A stretch of 64,000 bases of DNA, taken from positions 1 through 64,000 of the forward strand of contig JAFKMU010000043.1 of assembly GCA_017305195.1 (NCBI GenBank), given 5' to 3'. The notes beneath the pieces are model-generated. The model had not been told where the DNA came from. It did no database searches and worked only from the letters and a program-made list of their open reading frames with translations. Origin of the DNA: Verrucomicrobiota bacterium. Lineage in GTDB: Bacteria; Verrucomicrobiota; Verrucomicrobiia; Chthoniobacterales; Terrimicrobiaceae. A program made the position numbers and the translations under genes. Within the stretch, counting starts at the first letter, position 1; each line of letters starts with the position of its first letter. Positions 43,675 through 53,312 of this stretch are shown in pieces.

Positions 43675-44767
43675 TCGAGTTCACCGGCGCCGGGGCAGGG
43701 GTGTTGACCGGGCGCGGCGCGGGAGTGGCGGCGCTGATCACGCTGGCTGTGCCATTGCGATAGTCCGCCATGGTCGGGGGAGCCTGATTCGTCTCCACGA
43801 GCTTGCGGTAGGCCAGGATACCCCGGGCGATTGCCTTGGCGTATTGGTTGCGCCAGTCGGTGGAGGCCACTCGTTTGGCATCGCCGGAGTTCGTGAGGAA
43901 GCCGCCCTCGATGAGGACGGCTGGCATCTTGGTAAGGCGCAGGACGGCAAACCGGGCGCGCTTCACGCCGCGGTCGGCCATGTCGAGGTTGGCTCCCCTC
44001 AGGGAGTGAAAGATGGTGTGCGCGAGGGCGAAACTCTGGACCTCATTGGCATTGCCATATTCCTGCACCATGTCGCGCACCAGCAGGGTGTCGTACTCGG
44101 TTGAGGGCGAGCCGCGCGGGGTGATGGAGTAAATCTCCAGCCCGTTGGCATCGGGGTTGGTATCGGTCGCGTTGAAGTGGATGCTGACGAAAATGCAATT
44201 CTGCTTGGCGTTGGCCAGCGCGGCGCGATCCTGCAGCTCCACGAAGCTGTCGTTGTTGCGCATCATGAAAACGCGGAGGCCCGCCTTCTGGAGTTCGTTG
44301 CGGACGCGGCGGGCGACGTCGAGAGCGAAGTTTTTCTCGAATTCGTAGGGGCTGGCCGCTCCCTTGTCCTGCCCGCCGTGGCCGGGATCGAGGACGACGA
44401 GGGAAAAGGGCTTCAGCCCGCCGATATTCTCAGGCCGGAAGGCGGGTTCGATCGTTTTGCCCACATCCATGCGCGAGACCCAAAGCTGCCCGTTGCGCTC
44501 CAGGACGGGAAACGAGAGGACGTAACGAACGCCGTTGATGTCGAAATCCCGGCTATCGGCCCGGGCGGTGAGACTGCGTCCGCCCCGGGAGAGATAGACC
44601 TGGCGATTGCTGGGGACGACGTCGCGAGGGAGGTTGTAAAACTCGGCGATCTTGACCACGGACACGTAGTCGCGTCCGTCAATACGCTGGATCTCCCAGT
44701 CAAAGGCCCGCGCCTCCGAGGCGAACAGCCAGAGAACAAATACCGCGAGTAAGCCCGAGAAGCGCAT
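43649..44767 (-). CDS. N-acetylmuramoyl-L-alanine amidase (Amidase_3)
   Basis: 372 residues from ATG at 44767, which begins a signal peptide (MRFSGLLAVFVLWLFASEARA). A small N-terminal domain of beta character (about 22-110) resembles the copper-amine-oxidase-like N domain seen in such amidases. The catalytic domain follows with zinc-binding VVLDPGHGGQDKGA, the Glu in EKNFALDVARRV, SIHFNATDTN and the active-site Glu in VLIEGGFLTN. A Pro/Ala-rich tail ends the protein. It cleaves the bond between MurNAc and the stem peptide in the periplasm. It overlaps the 3' end of the epimerase gene by 26 bases in convergent orientation. Confidence 0.9.
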   Translation of the reverse strand: MRFSGLLAVFVLWLFASEARAFDWEIQRIDGRDYVSVVKIAEFYNLPRDVVPSNRQVYLSRGGRSLTARADSRDFDINGVRYVLSFPVLERNGQLWVSRMDVGKTIEPAFRPENIGGLKPFSLVVLDPGHGGQDKGAASPYEFEKNFALDVARRVRNELQKAGLRVFMMRNNDSFVELQDRAALANAKQNCIFVSIHFNATDTNPDANGLEIYSITPRGSPSTEYDTLLVRDMVQEYGNANEVQSFALAHTIFHSLRGANLDMADRGVKRARFAVLRLTKMPAVLIEGGFLTNSGDAKRVASTDWRNQYAKAIARGILAYRKLVETNQAPPTMADYRNGTASVISAATPAPRPVNTPAPAPVNSINLRDLPQ

Positions 44768-44813
44768 CCGCGGTAAACTTCCACAGTTCACCGCGGGCGG
44801 GCAAGTCCGGGAA

Positions 44814-46232
44814 TTAGAACGTGACGCCCATCTGGGCACCGAGGACGAGGGCGTTGCCGATATTGGGATTCCCGCCCGGGTTGATCACGTACTGGATGTC
44901 GGGCTGGATGAAGGCAAACTTGGTGAGCTGGATCTTGTAGCCACCTTCCAGGACGAGTTCGTAGTTTGGCTTCGGGGCATCCGGGGTGGCGCCGGGCTGC
45001 TGGTCGCTGAAGCTGCCGTAGACAAAGCCGAAGGTCGTCCAGTCGGTGTCGCGGGTGGGAATGAGGCCCTGGTAGGCGACGCCGAAGTTGGCCTCAAATG
45101 GGAGCTTGGCGATGTTTTGCTGCGGGGAGAGGACAAAGGCGCTCCACAAATAGAGACCCTGATCGCTGCCCGGAGCCTCCTGGAAGACCATCTGGTCGGC
45201 GTGCCAGTAGAAGCCGTAGGCGTTCTGCGCCTTCTGGTCGGGCGTGCCGCCGATGACGGGGTAGGACCAGGGCGACCAGTAGACGCCAAACCAGTAGTGG
45301 CCCTTGAGGCCTTTCATCTCGACGGGTTCCTTGAAGGACTTGGTCGATTTGCCGTCGACGACCGATTTGCTGTCCACGACTGGCTTGCCGTCGCGCGTGG
45401 TGTTGGTGGGTACCTCGCGCTTGAAGAACTCGGGCGACCAGCCGAACTGGCTGATGAGGAGGAAGCCGTCGTCGGGACGAATGCTGAAGTCCACGCCGTG
45501 GTAGTTCCGGTTGAAGACGCGGCTGGAGACCTGGTAGATGCCGAGCTGGCCTGTCCATTCCGGAGTCGGCTGCACCTTCAGGCGGGCGGCCCACACCGCC
45601 CAGGGATAGGCGGAGAACTGGCTGTTGACGGGCAGCGCCTGGGGGTTGCCGTCGATGCCGTTGTTCATGTAGAGCCAGTAGAGCGGGGAGGAGGCGAAGT
45701 CATCGCCGGTGGCGAAGCGTCCCACCTTGATCGAAACCTTGTCCTCCATGAGCTTCTGCTCCAGAGCGAGCTCGTAGAGCATCACGGCGGAGCCGCCGTA
45801 GACCTGCTGGACGGTGAATTGGTTGCCGATGTAGTCCTGCGAGAGGTTGGAACCGTCACGATTCAATCCGCTCACCGTGATCGATGCGCCCTTCCAGCCG
45901 GCGATCTTTTCCAGGTCGAGGGCGACGCCCACGAGGATGTTGTCGCAGTAGGTGAAGCCCTGATCGTTTCCGCCGGTGACGTTGCCCGCGATGTTGTTCG
46001 TGTAGGAACCGGAGAACTCGATGCCATTGTCATCCAGCCAGTTTCGCACGCCCCACCAGTCGCCGAGAAGGGTCGGACCGGCCAGCCACTCCGGCGAGCC
46101 AATGTAGTTGGAGGGATAGGGATTGTAATAATCCCAGAACCGCGACCGGCTTCCGGATTCTCCCGCGAAGGAGGAGGTGACGGTCAGGGCGAGGGCGGCA
46201 GCACCGATGCCAGCGAGTGAGAGAGTTCTCAT
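44814..46232 (-). CDS. carbohydrate-selective porin, OprB family
   Basis: 472 residues. Signal peptide (about 1-23). The mature protein has many aromatic, amphipathic strands, the OprB-type N-terminal LLGDWWGVRNWLDDNGIEFSGSYTNN, and a C-terminal YKIQLTKFAFIQPDIQYVIN followed by NALVLGAQMGVTF, the classic terminal strand. OprB porins admit glucose and other sugars. It lies upstream of a periplasmic sugar dehydrogenase gene (same strand, gap about 70 bases), which gives a natural route for substrate. Confidence 0.9.
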   Translation of the reverse strand: MRTLSLAGIGAAALALTVTSSFAGESGSRSRFWDYYNPYPSNYIGSPEWLAGPTLLGDWWGVRNWLDDNGIEFSGSYTNNIAGNVTGGNDQGFTYCDNILVGVALDLEKIAGWKGASITVSGLNRDGSNLSQDYIGNQFTVQQVYGGSAVMLYELALEQKLMEDKVSIKVGRFATGDDFASSPLYWLYMNNGIDGNPQALPVNSQFSAYPWAVWAARLKVQPTPEWTGQLGIYQVSSRVFNRNYHGVDFSIRPDDGFLLISQFGWSPEFFKREVPTNTTRDGKPVVDSKSVVDGKSTKSFKEPVEMKGLKGHYWFGVYWSPWSYPVIGGTPDQKAQNAYGFYWHADQMVFQEAPGSDQGLYLWSAFVLSPQQNIAKLPFEANFGVAYQGLIPTRDTDWTTFGFVYGSFSDQQPGATPDAPKPNYELVLEGGYKIQLTKFAFIQPDIQYVINPGGNPNIGNALVLGAQMGVTF

Positions 46233-46301
46233 AAACAGGAGGGGGTGGAGATTCTTTAGTGAATCCCGGAAAAATTTGCAATCCCGGAGACGGACCTAAG
46301 C

Positions 46302-47447
46302 TTAGTTTGCCGGGACAAGCCGCACGACCTTGCCCGGGTTGTCGTAGACGACATAGAGGTAGCCGTCGTCAAAGACGCGCAAGTCGCGGATGCGGCCTGT
46401 CCCTTTGAGGATGTCCTCCTGCTCGACGACCTTTTGTCCGTCGAGTTTCGCCCGCACGATTTTGGTGAGGGCGAGAGCCCCGGCGAAGAGATTGCCTTCC
46501 CACTGCGGGAACTTGTCGCCGTGGTAAACGGTGAGGCCGCAAGCACCGAGCGACGGAGTCCAGTACGTAATCGGCTGCTCCATGCCGTCCTGGCTGGTGT
46601 GGTCGGTGATCGGAGTGCCGCTGTAGTTGATGCCGTAGGTGATGGTGGGCCAGCCGTAGTTGAGACCCTTGCGGATGATATTGAGTTCATCGCCGCCGCG
46701 CGGGCCATGCTCCGTCTCCCAGAGGATGCCGGAGGGCAGGTCATAGATGAGGCCCTGCGGATTGCGATTGCCATTGCACCAGATCGTGGGGCGAGCGCCC
46801 GGCGTGTTGGCGTACGGATTATCGGGCGGGATGCTGCCGTCATCCATTACGCGGTGGATCTTGCCTTTTACGTTGTCGACCCGCTGGGCGTTGTTGGTCG
46901 GGTTGGTGACGTCGCCGCGATCGCCGATGGAGAAAAAGAGGTGGCCCTCCTTGTCAAAGGTGAGCTTGCAGCCGAAATGGACGCCCGCTCCGGTCGCCTC
47001 GTCTGCGGGCGGATCAAAGATCGTCTCCTGGTCGACGAGCTTGTTGTCCTTCAGCCGGGCGCGGATGACCGAGGTGAGCGCGCCTTTGGGCAGAGGCTTG
47101 GAGAAGGAGAGGTAAATCCAGCCGTTCCTGGCGTAATCGGGGTGGAGGACGACATCGAGGAGGCCGCCCTGGCCCTTGGCCCAGACCTCGGGCACGCCTT
47201 CCACCGGATCAGGCAGGAGCTTTCCATTTTCCACGATGCGCAGGCGGCCTGGGCGCTCGGTGATGAGGAAGCGGCCATCGGGGAGCTTGGCGATGGCCCA
47301 AGGGTTGGTCATGCCGTCGGCGACGGTCTCGACGCGGAACTTTGCGGCGGAGCTTTCCACCACGTCTCCCTGTTGGGCCGAGGCGAGACCGCACCCGAGG
47401 AGCAAGAAAATCACCGCGTGACGCAAGGGGAGTTGCCAAGGCTGCAT
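46302..47447 (-). CDS. soluble PQQ-dependent sugar dehydrogenase-like protein
   Basis: 381 residues from ATG at 47447 (MQPWQLP), followed by a signal peptide ending SAQQ. The six-bladed propeller begins TNPWAIAKLPDGRFLITERP with GLLDVVLHPDY, and contains the catalytic-His region GVHFGCKLTFDKEGHLFFSI and the calcium/PQQ-binding strand WCNGNRNPQGLIYDLPSGILWETEHGPRGGDELN. Related to soluble aldose dehydrogenases, which oxidise sugars with PQQ in the periplasm. The divergently encoded cytochrome c is a likely electron acceptor. No pqq biosynthesis genes lie in the window. Confidence 0.88.
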   Translation of the reverse strand: MQPWQLPLRHAVIFLLLGCGLASAQQGDVVESSAAKFRVETVADGMTNPWAIAKLPDGRFLITERPGRLRIVENGKLLPDPVEGVPEVWAKGQGGLLDVVLHPDYARNGWIYLSFSKPLPKGALTSVIRARLKDNKLVDQETIFDPPADEATGAGVHFGCKLTFDKEGHLFFSIGDRGDVTNPTNNAQRVDNVKGKIHRVMDDGSIPPDNPYANTPGARPTIWCNGNRNPQGLIYDLPSGILWETEHGPRGGDELNIIRKGLNYGWPTITYGINYSGTPITDHTSQDGMEQPITYWTPSLGACGLTVYHGDKFPQWEGNLFAGALALTKIVRAKLDGQKVVEQEDILKGTGRIRDLRVFDDGYLYVVYDNPGKVVRLVPAN

Positions 47448-47467
47448 GGTGCTGGCTTCTTTCTCAC

Positions 47468-47854
47468 ATGCGGCTCCACATTGCACTGCTTTCCTGCATT
47501 TTCCCCATGGTTGTCGTCGCGGATGAGCTGGAAACCCAGCTCGCGGCCGGAGCCGGGGTCTATGAAATGAACTGTGCGCAATGTCACGTCGACGGCAAGG
47601 GCGGGCCGGTCGCTCCGGCGCTCGTCGGGACGGAGATCGTCAAGGGACCAGCCAGAGCGATCGTGGAGGTGATCCTGAAAGGCCAGAGCGGCAAGGTGCT
47701 GGTGGACGGCAAGCCCTTTGCCGCACCGATGGCTCCTCTTGACTATCTGACGGACGAGGAAATAGCCGCGGTCACGGCCTATGTCCGAAAGCAGTTTGGC
47801 GAGGTGGGTGAGGTCGTGCCGGTACAGACGGTGACTGACGCTCGGCCCAAGTAG
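47468..47854 (+). CDS. small c-type cytochrome
   Basis: 128 residues from the ATG at 47468. Signal peptide at about 1-18 (MRLHIALLSCIFPMVVVADE). One haem-binding CAQCH near residue 36-40 and a candidate axial Met in APMAPLDYLTDEEIAAV near 86-102, the mono-haem class I layout. Its start lies only 20 bases from the start of the divergent sugar dehydrogenase, so the two share one promoter region and likely one regulation. Confidence 0.9.
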   Translation: MRLHIALLSCIFPMVVVADELETQLAAGAGVYEMNCAQCHVDGKGGPVAPALVGTEIVKGPARAIVEVILKGQSGKVLVDGKPFAAPMAPLDYLTDEEIAAVTAYVRKQFGEVGEVVPVQTVTDARPK

Positions 47855-47857
47855 AGG

Positions 47858-48505
47858 CTACTGCGCCTTTTCCCAATTCACGCTGCCGTCGAATCGCGCT
47901 GCGGCCCGCATGGTTCCATGCACCGGACCGGCCGGGGTGTTGGCCCGCCATGAGGCGCCGGCCACCTCGGGAACCTGCCGATCGGCTTCCTTCATCATCC
48001 AGCGCTCCTCCTCGGGAAGGGCGGCGACGGTGACGAGTTTCAGCGAGGGCTGGGCGGGATCGGTGGGAAGATTGCCGAAGGGATTCGCTGTCGCGCCGTT
48101 CAACTCCACGGCGGTGTTCATCACGTAGATGCGGACATCGGCGAGGTTCGCGCCCTTCATCGCACGGCGGTAGGCCTTGGGAATGAGAGACTCGACGAGA
48201 TAGGCTTCCGGACGTTTTTCAAAAGACAAGTACTCGCCGACCTCGCGCACGAGCCGACCTTCGCGAGCTGGATCGTAAAGCATGACCTGGCCGGGCCAGA
48301 GCGGACCGGGGAGGGAATTGTCGTGTTCGCCTGCATACGTCAGGACGGCTTGAGCCATCATACGGAGCTGCGCGGTCGAGTCCGCCTGCTCGGCGGAGCG
48401 CTGACTGCGAAAAAGCGCGGACAGTCCGAGAACCGCCAATACCGCGATGATGCTGATCGTGACCAGCAGCTCGATGAGCGTGAATCCCCGCCGCATGGTT
48501 CTCAT
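47858..48505 (-). CDS. pseudopilin-type protein with prepilin N-terminal signal
   Basis: 215 residues. Leader RRGFTLIELLVTISIIAVLAVLG is a perfect prepilin cleavage and methylation site, with the Glu at +5. It resembles the GspG/DUF1559 type of Verrucomicrobia, with no conserved tail motif. The neighbours are unrelated. Stop codons of this gene and of the cytochrome gene are 3 bases apart. Confidence 0.85.
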   Translation of the reverse strand: MRTMRRGFTLIELLVTISIIAVLAVLGLSALFRSQRSAEQADSTAQLRMMAQAVLTYAGEHDNSLPGPLWPGQVMLYDPAREGRLVREVGEYLSFEKRPEAYLVESLIPKAYRRAMKGANLADVRIYVMNTAVELNGATANPFGNLPTDPAQPSLKLVTVAALPEEERWMMKEADRQVPEVAGASWRANTPAGPVHGTMRAAARFDGSVNWEKAQ

Positions 48506-48545
48506 TTGTCTGAAAACATACGGCGGCGGATTCCGGCAGGGTTGC

Positions 48546-51104
48546 CTACTTGGCGACGATGTTGATCAGCTTGTTCGGGACGATGATGATTTTCACCACG
48601 GTCTTCCCGGTAAGGCTTTCCTGCACTTTTTCGAGGGCGAGGGCCTTGGCTTCGATCTCGGCCTGCGGAGCGTTCTTCGGCACGACGAGGCGGTCGCGCA
48701 GCTTGCCATTCACTTGCACGACGTACTCTGCTTCGCTGACGGCGAGGTATTCCTCGTTCCAGACCGGCCAGGCCTGCGATGAGGCGCGGCCATGGAAGCC
48801 GGTGAACTTTGTGGCCAGGATCGCCCAGAGTTCGTCGGCGATGTGCGGGGCGAAGGGCGAGAGCAGCACGAGGAGCGTGCGCAACACCGCGACGGGGCGC
48901 GGCGAGGCGTTTACGAATTCATTCGTGCAGACCATCATCTGCGAGATGGCGGTGTTGAAGGCAAAGCCGTCGATGTCCTCCGTGACCTTCTTGATCGTGG
49001 CATGCACGACGCGGAGCTGGGCCGGGGTGAGGTCGGCCTCCACGAGGGCGGGCGAGATCGTCCAGTCGCCCTCCTGGGTTTCCTCCATGGCGAGACGCCA
49101 GACGCGGCCGAGGAAGCGGTAGACGCCCTCGACGCCCTTCATGCTCCAGGGTTTGGACTGTTCCAGAGGGCCCATGAACATTTCGTAGAGGCGGAGCGAA
49201 TCCGCGCCGTACTCGGAGATGACGGTGTCGGGGTTGACCACGTTGCCACGGCTCTTGGACATCTTCTGCTCGTCCGGGCCGAGGATCATGCCCTGGTTCA
49301 CCAGACGCTGGAACGGCTCGCGGGTCGAGAGGTAGCCGAGGTCGAAGAGGACCTTGTGCCAGAAGCGGGCGTAAAGCAGATGCAGCACGGCGTGCTCGGT
49401 GCCGCCGACGTAAAGGTCGACGCCGCCGGGCTTGCCCGCATTCATCCAGTAATTCTCCGCATCCGTGCTGACGAAGCGTTCCGGGTTCAGCGGATCGCAG
49501 AAGCGCAGGTAATACCAGCATGAACCCGCCCATTGCGGCATGGTGTTGGTTTCGCGGCGAGCCTTCTCGGAATACTGCACCCAGTCGGTGGCCTTCGAGA
49601 GCGGCGGCTCAGGCGAGCCGGTCGGCTTGAAGTCCTCCATCTCGGGCTGCACGAGCGGGAGCTCCGTCTCAGGCAGGGCGCGGTGACTGCCGTCCTCCCA
49701 CAGGATCGGGAAGGGCTCGCCCCAGTAGCGCTGGCGCGAGAAGAGCCAGTCGCGGAGTTTGTAGTTGATCGTGCCGCGACCGATGCCTTTTTCCTCCAGC
49801 CACGCGGTGATGCGGGCCTTGGCTTCCTGCGTGGGCAGGCCCTCGATGGGGGCGGAGTTGATGGCGATGCCCTCGCCGACAAAGACGGCGCTGGTGTCGG
49901 GCTGCGAGCCGTCCGCCGGGGCGACGACCGGAATGATGGGGAGTTGGAACTTCGTGGCAAACTCCCAGTCGCGCTCGTCATGCGCGGGCACGGCCATGAT
50001 TGCGCCGGTGCCGTAGCCGGTCAGCACGTAGTCTGCGGTCCAGATGGGGATGCGGGCGCCGTTGACCGGATTGATGGCGTAGGCCCCGGTGAAAACGCCG
50101 GTCTTTTCCTTGGCCAGCTCGGTGCGTTCGAGGTCGGACTTTGAGGCGACCTGGCGCTTGTAGACTTCGACCGCGTCGCGCTGTTCGGCAGTCGTGATCT
50201 GGTCGACCAGCGCGTGCTCGGGAGCGAGCACGAGGTAGGTCGCGCCGAAAAGCGTATCCGGGCGGGTGGTGAAAACCTCGATGGTTTCGCTGGCTCCCTC
50301 GAGGCCGAAGGTCACGGATGCGCCCTCGGAGCGGCCGATCCAGTTTTTCTGGAGCAGCTTGATGCCTTCCGGCCAGTCCAGGCCGTCGAGTTCATTGATC
50401 AGGCGCTCGGCGAAAGCGGTGATGCGCAACACCCACTGGCGGAGCGGACGGCGCTCGACCGGATGGCCGCCGACCTCGCTCTTGCCGTCGATGATTTCTT
50501 CGTTCGCCAGCACGGTGCCGAGAGCGGGGCACCAGTTCACCGGCTGCTCGCTCACGTAGGCGAGACGGACGGAATCCGCATCATCGCCCGGATAAGTCTC
50601 GATCGGCTCGGCCTTTTGCGTCTCGGGGTTGAACCACGAGTTGTAGAGCTTGAGGAAAATCCACTGCGTCCAGCGGAAATACCGCGGATCGGTCGTGCTG
50701 ATCTCGCGGTCCCAGTCGTAGCTGAAGCCGATGCCCTGGAGCTGGGCGCGGAAGCGGTCGACGTTGCGCTCGGTCGTCACGCGCGGGTGCTGGCCCGTCT
50801 TGATGGCAAACTGCTCGGCGGGCAGGCCGAAGGCGTCCCAGCCCATGGGGTGGAGGACGTTGAAGCCGCGGAGGCGCTTGAACCGCGCGATGATGTCGGT
50901 GGCGGTGTAGCCCTCGACATGGCCGACGTGCAGGCCCTCGCCGCTCGGGTAAGGGAACATGTCGAGCACGTAGTACTTGGGCTTGTTGGCGTCGAAGCCG
51001 GGCTCGCCGGGATTGGCCGCGCGGAACGCGCCCTCATCCAGCCAGTGCTGCTGCCACTTCGGTTCGAATTCGGAAAAGGGAAATTGCTTGCGTTGAACAG
51101 CCAT
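48546..51104 (-). CDS. leuS: leucyl-tRNA synthetase
   Basis: 852 residues, normal for a bacterial class I LeuRS. HIGH-like motif is [17 protein letters not shown] (about 52-68); the editing CP1 domain holds [17 protein letters not shown] and [15 protein letters not shown] (about 335-360); the zinc-domain region is short; KMSKS is [10 protein letters not shown] (about 620). The anticodon and C-terminal LeuRS domain follow, ending [13 protein letters not shown]. Charges tRNA-Leu. Divergent to rdgB. Confidence 0.97.
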   Translation of the reverse strand: MAVQRKQFPFSEFEPKWQQHWLDEGAFRAANPGEPGFDANKPKYYVLDMFPYPSGEGLHVGHVEGYTATDIIARFKRLRGFNVLHPMGWDAFGLPAEQFAIKTGQHPRVTTERNVDRFRAQLQGIGFSYDWDREISTTDPRYFRWTQWIFLKLYNSWFNPETQKAEPIETYPGDDADSVRLAYVSEQPVNWCPALGTVLANEEIIDGKSEVGGHPVERRPLRQWVLRITAFAERLINELDGLDWPEGIKLLQKNWIGRSEGASVTFGLEGASETIEVFTTRPDTLFGATYLVLAPEHALVDQITTAEQRDAVEVYKRQVASKSDLERTELAKEKTGVFTGAYAINPVNGARIPIWTADYVLTGYGTGAIMAVPAHDERDWEFATKFQLPIIPVVAPADGSQPDTSAVFVGEGIAINSAPIEGLPTQEAKARITAWLEEKGIGRGTINYKLRDWLFSRQRYWGEPFPILWEDGSHRALPETELPLVQPEMEDFKPTGSPEPPLSKATDWVQYSEKARRETNTMPQWAGSCWYYLRFCDPLNPERFVSTDAENYWMNAGKPGGVDLYVGGTEHAVLHLLYARFWHKVLFDLGYLSTREPFQRLVNQGMILGPDEQKMSKSRGNVVNPDTVISEYGADSLRLYEMFMGPLEQSKPWSMKGVEGVYRFLGRVWRLAMEETQEGDWTISPALVEADLTPAQLRVVHATIKKVTEDIDGFAFNTAISQMMVCTNEFVNASPRPVAVLRTLLVLLSPFAPHIADELWAILATKFTGFHGRASSQAWPVWNEEYLAVSEAEYVVQVNGKLRDRLVVPKNAPQAEIEAKALALEKVQESLTGKTVVKIIIVPNKLINIVAK

Positions 51105-51122
51105 CGTGAAAGGGGTGGGACT

Positions 51123-51746
51123 ATGGCAGAGACTTCCCTTTCTGAAAACCTCGCAAATTCAGGCCCCTACCGCCTGCTCGTTTCCACCCGCAACGCCCAC
51201 AAGGTCGGCGAGATCCGTCAGATCCTCGGTAGCTCGTTCGAGGTCATGGACTTGACCTCTGTTCCGCAGGTGCCCGAGGTGGAGGAAACCGAGACGACTT
51301 TCGAGGGAAATGCCACGCTGAAAGCGGTCGCCGCCTCGCTTGTCTTCGACGGCTGGGTGATCGCCGACGACTCTGGCCTGGAGGTCGACGCCCTCAATGG
51401 TGCGCCTGGCGTCTACTCCGCCCGCTACGCCGGGGAAAATGCCGGGGACAAGGACAACAACCGCCTGCTTTTGAAGAATCTCGACTGCGTCCTCGACCGC
51501 CGGGCGCGCTTTCATTGCGTGATCGTGCTGGCGCGGGGCGGGCGCAAGCTGGCGGCTTTCGACGGCACGGTCGAGGGGCGTATCATCGACGCCGAGGACG
51601 GGGCGGGGGGCTTCGGGTACGACCCGCTCTTCATCCCGGAAGGCTACGACCAGACTTTCGGCGTCCTACCCTCGGAAGTGAAAAACGCCCTCAGCCACCG
51701 CGCCAAGGCCCTCGAAAAACTGAGCCAGTGGCGCGGGTGGTATTGA
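51123..51746 (+). CDS. rdgB: dITP/XTP pyrophosphatase RdgB/HAM1
   Basis: 207 residues from the ATG at 51123; the upstream frame extends inside leuS and is not real. N-terminal [17 protein letters not shown] (the TxNxxKxxEx signature), catalytic [20 protein letters not shown] (about 78-97), and the substrate-loop [18 protein letters not shown] with ALSHRAKAL. Hydrolyses non-canonical purine NTPs to NMPs, keeping inosine and xanthosine out of DNA. Starts 18 bases from the leuS start. Confidence 0.95.
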   Translation: MAETSLSENLANSGPYRLLVSTRNAHKVGEIRQILGSSFEVMDLTSVPQVPEVEETETTFEGNATLKAVAASLVFDGWVIADDSGLEVDALNGAPGVYSARYAGENAGDKDNNRLLLKNLDCVLDRRARFHCVIVLARGGRKLAAFDGTVEGRIIDAEDGAGGFGYDPLFIPEGYDQTFGVLPSEVKNALSHRAKALEKLSQWRGWY

Positions 51747-51751
51747 TCTGC

Positions 51752-51859
51752 GTAGGGTCGGCGTCCCGCCGACCTGTTCGGAGGGCCAACGGAAACCTTG
51801 AGGGGAGCGATTCGAAATTTGCGTGTCGAACTTGCAGGCCGGCAGGATGCCGGCCCTAC
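51752..51859. repeat. pair of inverted REP-like palindromic repeats
   Basis: GTAGGGTCGGCGTCCCGCCG, continuing ACCTGTTC (51752-51779), and its near reverse complement, GCAGGCCGGCAGGATGCC, ending GGCCCTAC (51834-51859), face each other. Both carry the core GTAGGGYCGGCRTCC-YGCCGRCC and form their own hairpin. The pair sits between convergent genes after rdgB. Such GTAGGG-type units are common scattered repeats in some Verrucomicrobiota and resemble REP sequences. They could act as a bidirectional terminator. Confidence 0.7.
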
Positions 51860-51911
51860 GATGTCGAGATGCCGCCTCGCTTTTGCGACAGACGAATGGC
51901 TTGTGCGGGCG

Positions 51912-52361
51912 TCAGCGGCCCGGTGCGGGTTCCGTCATGGTCCCGATCAGCAATAGCTTGCCGTATTCCTCGCAGAGGAAAAAGCCGGTGATGACCGCTC
52001 CGCCGGATCGGATCTCCAGATAGGTCGCAGGTGATGAGGTGGTCGTATACCGGATGCCATTGACCACCTTGGTTGCGGGTTCCTTACTCGTGGCGGCGTC
52101 ACTCCATTCGTAGCTCAGATCGTTCTTGAACGGCTGCAGCTTATCGAGCAGTCGGCGAAAGGCGCCGTTCTGGGTGTTGCGAATATTTTCCTGCGACACG
52201 CCCTCGGAATACAGGAGCGAGGTCAGCATGGCCGGGTTGTTCGCTGCAACGGCCATGCGGAAGCCGGAGAGAAAAGTTTCTTTTTGCTTTTCGCTCGGAG
52301 CGGCGTGGACACAGAAAGCTCCGAGGAGGACGGCAGCCAGTAACGCGATGCTGCGATGCAT
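51912..52361 (-). CDS. small exported protein, function unknown
   Basis: 149 residues from ATG at 52361, with signal peptide MHRSIALLAAVLLGAFCVHA. The mature part has a helix (EKQKETFLSGFRMAVAANN) and a beta tail. No family recognised. It is the last gene on the minus strand after the hydroxyisobutyrate-dehydrogenase-like gene (gap 54 bases). Confidence 0.65.
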   Translation of the reverse strand: MHRSIALLAAVLLGAFCVHAAPSEKQKETFLSGFRMAVAANNPAMLTSLLYSEGVSQENIRNTQNGAFRRLLDKLQPFKNDLSYEWSDAATSKEPATKVVNGIRYTTTSSPATYLEIRSGGAVITGFFLCEEYGKLLLIGTMTEPAPGR

Positions 52362-52415
52362 GGTTGTCGACGTGGGAAGCTGCCCCTTTTGCACTCTGGC
52401 CCTAAACTATTCAGG

Positions 52416-53312
52416 CTACGACTTGCTATTCAGTCGTCCGCGGAATGTCAGTTCGGCGACGCCGGATTTGTCGAGTTCGCCGAGGTTGAGGGAGACCATG
52501 CGGTCGTATTGGGCCTTGGTGGCTTCGGCGAGCGGGAGGGTGAGGCCGAGGTCGCCAGCCAGTTCGAGGGCGATGCCGGAGTCCTTGGCTGCGTGGGCGG
52601 CGGAGAAGTAACAGGAGTGCTCGCGGTTTTGCATATCCTCGCCGTCGGTCTCCAGCACGCGCGAGTTTGCGCCGGTCTGCGAGAAGACTTCGCGGAGCAT
52701 GGTGAGGTCGAGACCGAGCGCCTCGCCCAAGCCAAGGCCTTCGGCGAGTCCGGCGGTATTGATATTCATCACCATGTTGACGAGGGCTTTCACCTTGGCG
52801 GCTTCCCCGGCCTTTCCGACGAAGCGGAGCGAGGAGCTGAGCTTTTGCAGGATTGGCTCGATGGTGAGGAAGACGTCTTTTTGTCCGCCGACAATGAGGT
52901 AGAGCGTTCCCTGTCGGGCCTGCGTGATGCTGGAGGCCATGCAGGCTTCGAGAGCGTAGGCTCCGACAGCAGTGGCGGCCTTCTCGACTTCCTGATGCAC
53001 TGCCGGGGAAACGGTGGCGCAGTTGATAAAGGTTTTGCCTTCCGCTCTCTTGAGAAGGTGGTCGGCCTCGCCGCTCAATCCGAAGATCAAGCGCATGGCG
53101 GCGTCATCCGTGACGACAGTGATGATGATGTCGCCGAGGCGGGTGGTTTCCGCGAGGGAATCGGTCGCGGTCGCGCCGATCTCGGCGGCGAGCTCCTGGG
53201 CTGCTTCCGGCCGAACATCATAAATGCCGCCGATGGGGTAGCCAAGTTCGTGAAGACGGTGGGCCATGTTGCGGCCCATGCGGCCGACGCCGACAAAGGA
53301 AATGGTCTGCAT
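52416..53312 (-). CDS. NAD(P)-dependent oxidoreductase, 3-hydroxyisobutyrate dehydrogenase family
   Basis: 298 residues of the beta-hydroxyacid dehydrogenase family. Rossmann start FVGVGRMGRNMAHRL (about 6-20), the helical half with the catalytic Lys in GEAAKVKALVNMV (about 168-180). The usual DAPVSGG substrate motif is altered (ALEACMASSITQARQG). Reduces or oxidises a beta-hydroxyacid; the substrate is unknown. Its start overlaps the stop of the MBL gene by 1 base, and the transporter gene precedes that by 4 bases. Confidence 0.85.
   Translation of the reverse strand: MQTISFVGVGRMGRNMAHRLHELGYPIGGIYDVRPEAAQELAAEIGATATDSLAETTRLGDIIITVVTDDAAMRLIFGLSGEADHLLKRAEGKTFINCATVSPAVHQEVEKAATAVGAYALEACMASSITQARQGTLYLIVGGQKDVFLTIEPILQKLSSSLRFVGKAGEAAKVKALVNMVMNINTAGLAEGLGLGEALGLDLTMLREVFSQTGANSRVLETDGEDMQNREHSCYFSAAHAAKDSGIALELAGDLGLTLPLAEATKAQYDRMVSLNLGELDKSGVAELTFRGRLNSKS

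Noticed and set aside
50214..51122. Long 5' extension of the rdgB frame into leuS
   Set aside because: The RdgB family starts at the ATG at 51123; the extension is opposite strand of leuS.
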